64,000 nucleotides of DNA from Choristoneura fumiferana (Eukaryota > Arthropoda > Insecta > Lepidoptera > Tortricidae), in the NCBI RefSeq assembly GCF_025370935.1, contig NC_133492.1, positions 17,036,212 to 17,100,211 of the forward strand. The letters run 5' to 3'. The notes under the pieces were generated by a model. The model saw only the letters and a list, made by a program, of their open reading frames with translations, was not told the DNA's origin and searched no databases. Of this stretch, positions 57,380-64,000 are shown one piece after another. Within the stretch, counting starts at the first letter, position 1. Every line of letters begins with the position of its first letter. Position numbers and translations under genes: made by a program.

Positions 57380-57660
57380 CTTGAAACTCGTTTACCTTTA
57401 CTTGCTCAAATTTTATTTGCCCGAATTTCATTTGCCATACCAACGTTTGCCATAAAATATATAGAACCGTGCTGTTTTCAGGTTTTTTTTAAATGTCATC
57501 ATATAGAATGCAGAAGGTTAGGTTAGGTTAGTTTAATATCAACTCTGAAGAAATTACTACTTTAGAAATAAATTACTTTATGGCAAATGAAAATTCTAGA
57601 AAACGATACATTCGGGCATATGAAATTCGGGCAAACGATAGAGAACCCTTGAAACTAGCT
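57380..57660. repeat. TTTGCC/TTAGG-containing repeat
   Basis: TTTGCCCGAATTTCATTTGC, AGGTTAGGTTAGGTTAG and the mirrored ATGGCAAATGAAAATTCTAG, CATATGAAATTCGGGCAAAC. The ends are inverted, so a MITE. Related to 25930-26080. Confidence 0.6.
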
Positions 57661-57717
57661 GATGATCATAAAAGGCTGAAAAGAGGCCTTAGGAATAGAA
57701 TTACCCCTATATCTTGA

Positions 57718-58216
57718 CTAGGGTTGTATGTAATGTAACGGAACTTCACCTCCGCCTCCGTTACTGCGGAAGTTCCGCAAGAAATCGTATCTTCGCCTCC
57801 GCCTCCGCAATTTTTTTGACTGAGGTTTATTTCTCATTTCATTATCTCGGCGCGCAGCGGGAACGCGGTCAGGGTGGGGGCGGGCGTATGTCAAATAACA
57901 CACGACAGGAATCAACCTGTCTCGTTGCTTGAACGTACGAAATTGTAATGTTTGATTGAACCGCGATTTTTTAAAGTGATTTTGTACAAAGTAATTGTTT
58001 ATTTAAGTCACATGCACGATGACGCCGAAAACAAGTGAGATTTGGCAGTTTTTTTTAAATTTTAGAGATTTTTGAGATGAATAAACTACTATTTTTTCCA
58101 CGTCCACTTTCACCTCCGCATCCGCCTCCGTTAACCTCCGCATCCGCGGAGGCGAAACTCGTCGCCACCGCATCCGCCTCCGCCTCCGATAAGAAGGCCT
58201 CCGTTACAACCCTAAT
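57718..58216. mobile_element. CTCCGC-rich element with inverted ends
   Basis: Begins AGGGTTGTATGTAATGTAAC and ends CCTCCGTTACAACCCT. Both halves carry runs of CTCCGC/ATCCGC (for example CCTCCGCATCCGCCTCCG). About 500 bp with an AT-rich centre. Likely a non-autonomous DNA transposon whose sub-terminal repeats expanded. Confidence 0.7.
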
Positions 58217-59487
58217 CTTGACAGTACCAGCAATGCAAATAACAGTAATTTTTCAGACACGAACGTAAGCACTGGCCTATTAACAAATATTTCACATGTT
58301 CTCATGTGTTGGCATTGCGACGTCATCATGTTATCAGGTGAGATTGGGGTCAAACCAGCTATAGAACAACCAGAGTTTGTATAACAATAAACAAAGAAGT
58401 GGACGCTATGCTAATGTTTATAAAGCACAAAAGATAATTGAATGGGGGTCAAAGTCATTTCCCACGCGGCGTCGGAAACGGTTCCATGACACATTCGCAT
58501 TGTTGAATACTTGGTTCCTTCGATAGAATAGAACGCTCGGAGCGGTCAAGGGTCAGTCCAAGACGCATGGCAAGATGGCAACACGACATTCCTTAACTGT
58601 AGTGCTTTCTACAATGAAACCTGCGGTCTGCAATATTCCTCTACTGGTGCTGGTAGTGTAACTTGGTTATGAACGAGTAACAGGGGGATTAGTTTTGTCT
58701 CTGTTGCGCTAGGTGCAATGTCACCAGGCTTCTTCTTCAAGCGATCAACCGCGTCTTCATTGCCACGGGTCGATAGTCAGTTTTATTTCCTTGTCCAGAG
58801 TCGCCTGGCTTTCACTTTACTCAACATTTCCTGGAAACACCTGGCACAGAGTGGCCAAGAACGCCAGGCCAGGAAGTAGACAAAATAGTCATTACTTCTT
58901 TTAAACAGTGACCAGCCTCTTAAAGCTGATTGCAATTTCTGTAGCACCTTTAGCTATTCAATTTTAATCGTACGTAACATAACAATATCAGGTAGGCACT
59001 TGGTAACACACGCCATGTGATTTCACCATATCACCACATCGCCACAGGTCAGAGGGCCGTAGTAACGACTACACAATATGAATAATCACTCGATACCATA
59101 AATATGCAGCGCAATCGATATAAAAAAAAAAGAAGGTATCGATTGGCCTTGGTGGAGTTAAGAACCTTTTATTGTGGTATGGTCTGCGGATGCGTCATTT
59201 CACTTCTATTTCCAGTGGCAGGAAATGCAAATGGGACGGAATATGAAATCAATCAATACAAAAAGCTAGTAGAGGGTCATTTCCTTATCCTTATTTAATA
59301 TTCGGATTTCTTACATTTGTCGACAGGTGTATGATTGTATTGCCTGTGGGAGTACGGTAGAGCCCCCAAGACTAACATAAATGAAGGATTAAGGATGGAT
59401 TCCAGGCTAAACATATTCCTGGATAATTTTCTACGCGAGCAAGGGTTTTTTACAAAAATACAAAAACACAAATAGCAAAAACTTTTT

Positions 59488-59690
59488 AACAAAATAATGG
59501 AACCGACTTCAATCAAAAACCTTGAAAATATTTTTCTACTAGTTTTGAAGTAGGCTCAGCACGAGCCAGCAGGAGTGGAACTATAGTCGTCTACCTCACC
59601 TTCAATCACTTCTGCTGGCTCGTACTGAGGCACCGACTTCAAACTAGTAGAAAATTATTTTCAAGGTTTTTGATTGAAGTTGGTTGGATT
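59488..59690. mobile_element. Fold-back MITE around GAGCCAGCAGG
   Basis: AACCGACTTCAATCAAAAAC, CTTGAAAATATTTTTCTACT and AGCACGAGCCAGCAGGAGTG are mirrored by CTTCTGCTGGCTCGTACTGA, CTAGTAGAAAATTATTTTCA and AGGTTTTTGATTGAAGTTGG. A shorter relative lies at 62540-62680. Confidence 0.85.
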
Positions 59691-60533
59691 TTTTCATTTT
59701 TTTTTTTTTCATTCTTTTTTAGTGATTTGTAGCCAAAGTGCATCTCATATCACAACGATTTCATTAAGCTCAAACACGGCATAGTCATATTATTTTATAT
59801 TATAACAGAGTAGTACCGACCGGTACCTACGGTCTTCTTTATCAGGTACAGTTCACCAAATGATACTTTTTGAATATAGGTACTTGACTTGGTGTTAAAA
59901 ATGCCAAAATTGCTATAGGTGAGCTTTTAAAATTTGAGGATTGCCCTCGATTTCTCTAAGATTCCATCATCAGATCCTAACTTGGTGACAATGGGACCAC
60001 CACCTCGGAAGTATGTCCTTTAGAACAAAAAAATATTTTGAAATTCGGCCCACAATTGGCGGAGTTATCGCGTAACAAACACACAAAAGGAAAAAAACAA
60101 CATACAGACGAATTGAGAACCTCCTTTTTTTAAGTCGGTTGAAAAACTTCAACAAAGATAGAGCTAAAATAAGGCACCTTACAAAAAGAGACGAAATTGG
60201 GGGCCAACCCTCACGAGCTCATAACGCTTTCGCTGTAAAAAAAGTTAGGTATCAAATCACAGGAAAAGCCAAGTTACAAACTGACTACTAATCCTGCAAC
60301 TAGATTTAAAAAAGTATTGCTTGGCTTTTCATAGATGCTATAGCATGACTTTAATTAGTTCATTGAGCCGTCTGGCCAACACGCTGAGAAATTAATTACA
60401 TATTGAAGACATACAACTGAACTCCCAGCTGTAGCGACTGGAGGTCCCTACGTACGTGAAATGAACTATGGTGCAAGTCCAATAAGCTGTTATGCTATTT
60501 TTGGACTGCCATGCCTCCATCCATGCCAGGCAT

Positions 60534-60748
60534 CCATACTAATATTATAAATTCGAAAGTTGTGTTTGTATGTTTGTCCGTCTTTCACGTCGAAACGGAG
60601 CGACGAATCGACATGATTTTTGGCATAGAGATAGTTTATGGGCCAGAGAGTGAAATAGGCTACTTTTTATTCCGGAAAAATGCACAGTTCCCGAAGGAAC
60701 AGGCGTGATAACCGAATTCCACGCGGGCGAAGCCGCGGGCAAAGCTAG
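60534..60748 (+). mobile_element. Helitron-like element, near complete
   Basis: CATACTAATATTATAAATTC, GAGCGACGAATCGACATGAT, CACAGTTCCCGAAGGAACAG, GCGGGCGAAGCCGCGGGC, AAAGCTAG. Fifth copy of the family in the window. Confidence 0.85.
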
Positions 60749-60951
60749 TTTCATATAAAAGGGACTATAACAATTTGAGATACATTGCCAACTTGACAAG
60801 TCTCATGTTAAGCTAGGCTTCATATTCAAATTTAGATCTGCCTAATTCTCAGTGTTAGGTACCTGACCCCTGAGGCTACGTATAGGCCATAATCCTAATT
60901 TGTTATTAAATTAGAATTATGTTAACTATAATTTGTCTCAAAGTTGCTCAC

Positions 60952-61014
60952 CTTTGTCACTGTCAAAGTTTGCAGGGTAGAGGCGAATGCCACGAAGTTC
61001 TGGGACGACCCTAT
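60952..61014 (-). CDS. Orphan internal exon candidate of an unidentified gene
   Basis: 63 nt bounded by a pyrimidine-rich acceptor (TTATTCTTGGAACAG) and a strong donor (AAAG then GTGAGC). It is 21 codons in phase 0-0 and reads IGSSQNFVAFASTLQTLTVT K. Codon choice is more GC-rich than the flanks. The protein could not be named. It lies about 17 kb upstream of the Fem-1 candidate exon 1 on the same strand and might belong to a neighbouring gene extending past the window end. Confidence 0.3.
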
Positions 61015-61424
61015 CTGTTCCAAGAATAAGAGATTCAATAAATAATGCCAATTAAGAATTCCGGAGTAAATGTAAAATCGAGACGTCTCACATTTTGGAG
61101 TAAGGTCAGTCATAAATAAATGCTGTAAGAGCCGAAAGTCTAGTTTTCTCTATGGATTGATATAATGGAAACCTAAGTTATTAAAAGTATGAGTGTACAT
61201 ACTTACCAGTCAAAAGAAAATGGGCCATTTGAGTTTCATCAACATGTTACAAAGAATTATATTTATCGGTAGGTATATTCACTTTGCCCATGACATTGAC
61301 GTGTCTCCTATTTCATTTTGTGTAGTATATTATAGAGTATATTGACAATAAATTATTAACACTAAGGGCGAGGTCATAAAACATAACCTGCATAAAACAT
61401 CCAAACTTTCTTGGCGTTTGGTGG

Positions 61425-61800
61425 TGTACAAGATCCGCCCGGATTGCTACCACCATCTTGCTCGCTAATCCTGCCGTGAAGCAGCAGTGCTTGCACTGTT
61501 GTTTCGGCGTGGAGAGTAAGACAGCCGGTGAAATTACTGGCACTTGAGGTATCCCATCTTAGGCCTCTAGGTTGGCTACGCATTTGCAATACCCCTGGTG
61601 TTGCAGATGTTTTTGGGCGGTGGTGATCTCTTAAGGGCAACACACACAGAGAGCGGGCGCGGGTCGTGCGCGGCCCGCGACGGGCGTATTTGCATGGCAG
61701 TATATGGAAGCCTTCACACAGAACGCGGGCGCGGGCGCGGGTCGTGCGCGGGCCGCGCCCGTCGCCCGTCGTCACAAACAGCGCGCGGGCCGAGCGCAGA
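61425..61800. repeat. Family D repeat interrupted by a GCGGGCGCGGGTCG element
   Basis: 61430-61632 is family D (ATTGCTACCACCATCTTGCT, GGTATCCCATCTTAGGCCTC, GGTGATCTCTTAAGG). At about 61634 it changes abruptly to GGCAACACACACAGAGAGCG and to GC-rich palindromic runs (GCGCGGGTCGTGCGCGGCCC; GTGCGCGGGCCGCGCCCGTC), ending near 61800. Likely an insertion. Confidence 0.6.
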
Positions 61801-61889
61801 GTTACCAACTCTCAAAAATATTTATCCCTAAAACTTAAGTTAAAAACCCCTAAAATTGCTATAATTAATTGGAAATCCCCCTAAACATG

Positions 61890-62250
61890 TTAGTATAGGT
61901 AGTGCACAAGAATTAAAGTGAATGATTACACACACAGCAACATGTCGTATAATGACATCAGGCAGGATTGTAAGTTTGATATACTTACCATCCAGATTTT
62001 TTTTTCAATTTTCCACCACCGGCTTACTACATACAAAAAATCTCTACTTTACGTCTATGGAGGTACCCATAAAATGTTTTTTTTTTTAATTTTTCATTGT
62101 ACAAGTATCATTTTGTCGGGATAGTTTCATTATATATCCGTGCAAAATTACAGCTTTCTAGCATTGATAGTCCCTGAGCAAAGCCGCGGACGGACAGACA
62201 GACAGACAGACATGGCGAAACTATACGGGTTCCGTTTTTGTACTATGGTC
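61890..62250. repeat. CCGCGG/GGGTTCCG-type repeat, second copy
   Basis: TCGTATAATGACATCAGGCA, TTTACGTCTATGGAGGTACC, CTAGCATTGATAGTCCCTGA and GCAAAGCCGCGGACGGACAG match parts of 19860-20020 in reverse. Ends ACTATACGGGTTCCGTTTTT. Confidence 0.6.
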
Positions 62251-62958
62251 CAGACGATTACATTTGCTTTTGTGATGGCAGCGACATTGGATTTGATTTT
62301 TTTCGTGTGAAGATTCTATTTTTCGAGCCCTTTCATTTGATACCCATATGGAACCGACTGAAAAGAAATACACACTAGGCTATTTTCGATGGAAGCTATA
62401 TTGGATAAAACATATATATGTTAATATAACCTAACTACTATACCACATTTTAGCATGCGTTGCTGCAGGTAATGCAAAATCTTATTAGGTTCAACAGGTT
62501 AATACGTATAAAAATATTTTTTTTTAAGAAGAAAGTAAAACCGACTCCAAAAAAAATAACAAAAAATGGAAACGACCGCAAAACCCTTGAAAGCTCGAAG
62601 TCTCAGCACGAGCCAGCAGGTATGGAACAATAGTCGTCTACCTCACGATCCTGCTGGGGTCATGCTGATTCATCAAATTTGACTGGCTAGATCGGGTTAC
62701 CCCAGGCCCAATAATTTTGTATTTTTTTTTTTTTTATCAAGAAATAATGTGAAATATAAGAAATACTAAATAAATATAAAAGCAAAACTTCCCAACAATC
62801 CTTAAAATACCCCATCCCAGTTATTTACCCCCTAAATTTGAGGGAAAACCCCTAATTTGGCCGTCGTGCCGAGCGGCAAATGCCGGTGTTTGTATCGCAC
62901 CGCCGCTTTGACACGCGCCGCCTCTGTCAAAGGATGCCGCGTGCGATTTATGGCTGCT

Positions 62959-63083
62959 GGGCTACTCCGAAACTCGAAACTCGAAGTTCGTGTCGTACGG
63001 TCCCTCTGACACTTACACTGTTTGATACGAGAGCGAGAGGGACCGCACGACACGAACTTTGAGTTACGAGTTTCGTAGTAGCC
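62959..63083. repeat. Fold-back MITE, family A (copy 4)
   Basis: GGGCTACTCCGAAACTCGAA, CTCGAAGTTCGTGTCGTACG and the inverse CGCACGACACGAACTTTGAG, GAGTTTCGTAGTAGCC; core CTGACACTTACACTGTTTGA. Open frames on both strands across it are artefacts of the palindrome. Confidence 0.9.
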
Positions 63084-63394
63084 TTGCTGTACCTTCGCAC
63101 GCGGCGTCCTTTGACAGGTAGGGTTGCAACGATATATCGAATTTTTGATAGTATCGATAACTTTGACTCCACAGTATTGATATATCAGCATTGCCTATCT
63201 ACAGTGTGTTACTGGGCTACCGGCACCCAGGCTTTTTTTTAAGGGAAGTTTAAAGATACGCTATTTCTGTAACTTAACCATTACATAAATTTAAATAATA
63301 AAGTAAAATCCACACTGTTAACTTTCTAATAAAAATATAATTGTCAGCCATGTACAGCTAATTAAATTGACAAGTACTATATATGAATAAATAT

Positions 63395-63560
63395 TATAAT
63401 GCGAAAGTTTGTGTGCGTGTGTGTGTTTGTTCTTACTTCTTCACACTAAAACGGCATTTGAATGAAATTTGGTACGTAGATAGCTGGATAACATAAAGGC
63501 TACTTTTTACAACCTTTTATTTAGTTTCACATGTCCCGTTGTTTGTCTGTCCGTCTGTAG
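63395..63560 (+). mobile_element. Helitron-like 5' region
   Basis: ATAAATATTATAATGCGAAA, GTGTGTGTTTGTTC, then ATGAAATTTGGTACGTAGAT AGCTGGATAAC. Another start (ACTAATATTATGAATGCGAA) lies at 63953 and is cut by the window end. Between them, 63765-63905 is a hairpin with AATAAATAAGTGATCACTT and its inverse. Confidence 0.55.
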
Positions 63561-63764
63561 TCAAATTCTGCAAGTATATTTTGACCACTTCCAGTAGTCA
63601 GATTGACTTGAAATTTGGAATACTTATGTAAATTGTGTAACAATACAATAATCTGGTAGTGACAGGGCACTGGCGGTCTGAAAGGTTGGGTTACGTGAAA
63701 AAAAATGTTGATAACTAATTAGATAAATATTATAATTAATTAATGACATATCGTGTAGGTACAT

Positions 63765-63910
63765 TCAACGTAATAAATAAGTGATCACTTTTGTACCTTG
63801 GCACTTCAACGTCATGTTTGATAAGCCATACGAAATTGTGTAACGACTGAAAGCGACAAGGTACCTATACCTATAAGGTGATCACTTATTTATGACGTTG
63901 ACTGTCGAAC
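63765..63910. repeat. Hairpin MITE
   Basis: CATTCAACGTAATAAATAAG, TGATCACTTTTGTACCTT are mirrored by AAGGTACCTATACC..., AAGGTGATCACTTATTTATG, ACGTTGACTGT. The right arm carries a short extra insertion. Confidence 0.75.
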
Positions 63911-64000
63911 TACATACATAATATACAAAACACTTACTTTTAATCCCATCCCACTAATATTATGAATGCGAAAGTTTGTAAGTCTGTTTCTTTATTACTT

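Noticed and set aside
57509..57526. TTAGG telomere-like repeats (also CCTAA at 26063)
   Set aside because: Only three units each, inside a dispersed repeat family; not a telomere or interstitial array.
62832..63191. 119-codon minus-strand frame
   Set aside because: Lies across the palindromic family A element; both strands are open there by symmetry.

Overview
The window is animal nuclear DNA, almost certainly from a moth or butterfly. It is AT-rich, its one clear gene is split by kilobase-scale introns, and it is packed with repeats typical of Lepidoptera: tRNA-derived SINEs with a long non-tRNA body, Helitron-like elements (5' end around TCTATACTAATATTATAA, 3' hairpin plus CTAG), 3' ends of non-LTR retrotransposons with ATG, ATT or TATTG tails, and many fold-back MITEs. 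The organism is inferred from repeat style and from the closeness of the encoded protein to insect Fem-1. No database search was run.

The only gene identified with confidence is on the minus strand: a Fem-1 homologue of the FEM1A/C type (Drosophila Fem-1/CG6966 type), the ankyrin-repeat substrate receptor of a Cullin-2 RING ubiquitin ligase. Nine exons between 36015 and 25491 join in frame with GT-AG introns and encode everything from the second half of the first ankyrin unit to the natural stop. A tenth, more 5' exon (43791-43675) fits by strand and phase but encodes an N terminus unlike the conserved Fem-1 start. The joined model is 661 residues. Exons 7-9 are very GC-rich, unlike their introns. 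The donor end of exon 7 is duplicated five more times in tandem (about 132 bp unit, with a 10-12 base G run in each full unit), which is the strangest structure in the window.

Layout. 1-3140: AT-rich non-coding DNA with old repeats. 3150-3502: a GC-rich island with CCAAT and GC boxes, a TATTTAA box and a short candidate first exon ending in GTAAGT on the plus strand; its downstream exons were not found. 3500-22100: no convincing gene; dense SINE, Helitron, LINE-end and MITE copies. 22100-25490: few repeats, probably the long Fem-1 3' UTR. 25491-36015: Fem-1 exons 10 to 2. 36016-43674: large first intron, holding a single-zinc-finger ORF, a possible TATA/initiator promoter and MITEs. 43675-43791: candidate first exon. 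43800-64000: upstream or intergenic DNA full of repeats, with one orphan minus-strand exon candidate at 60952-61014 that may belong to another gene beyond the window.

No rRNA, functional tRNA, CRISPR array, viral gene or toxin gene was recognised.
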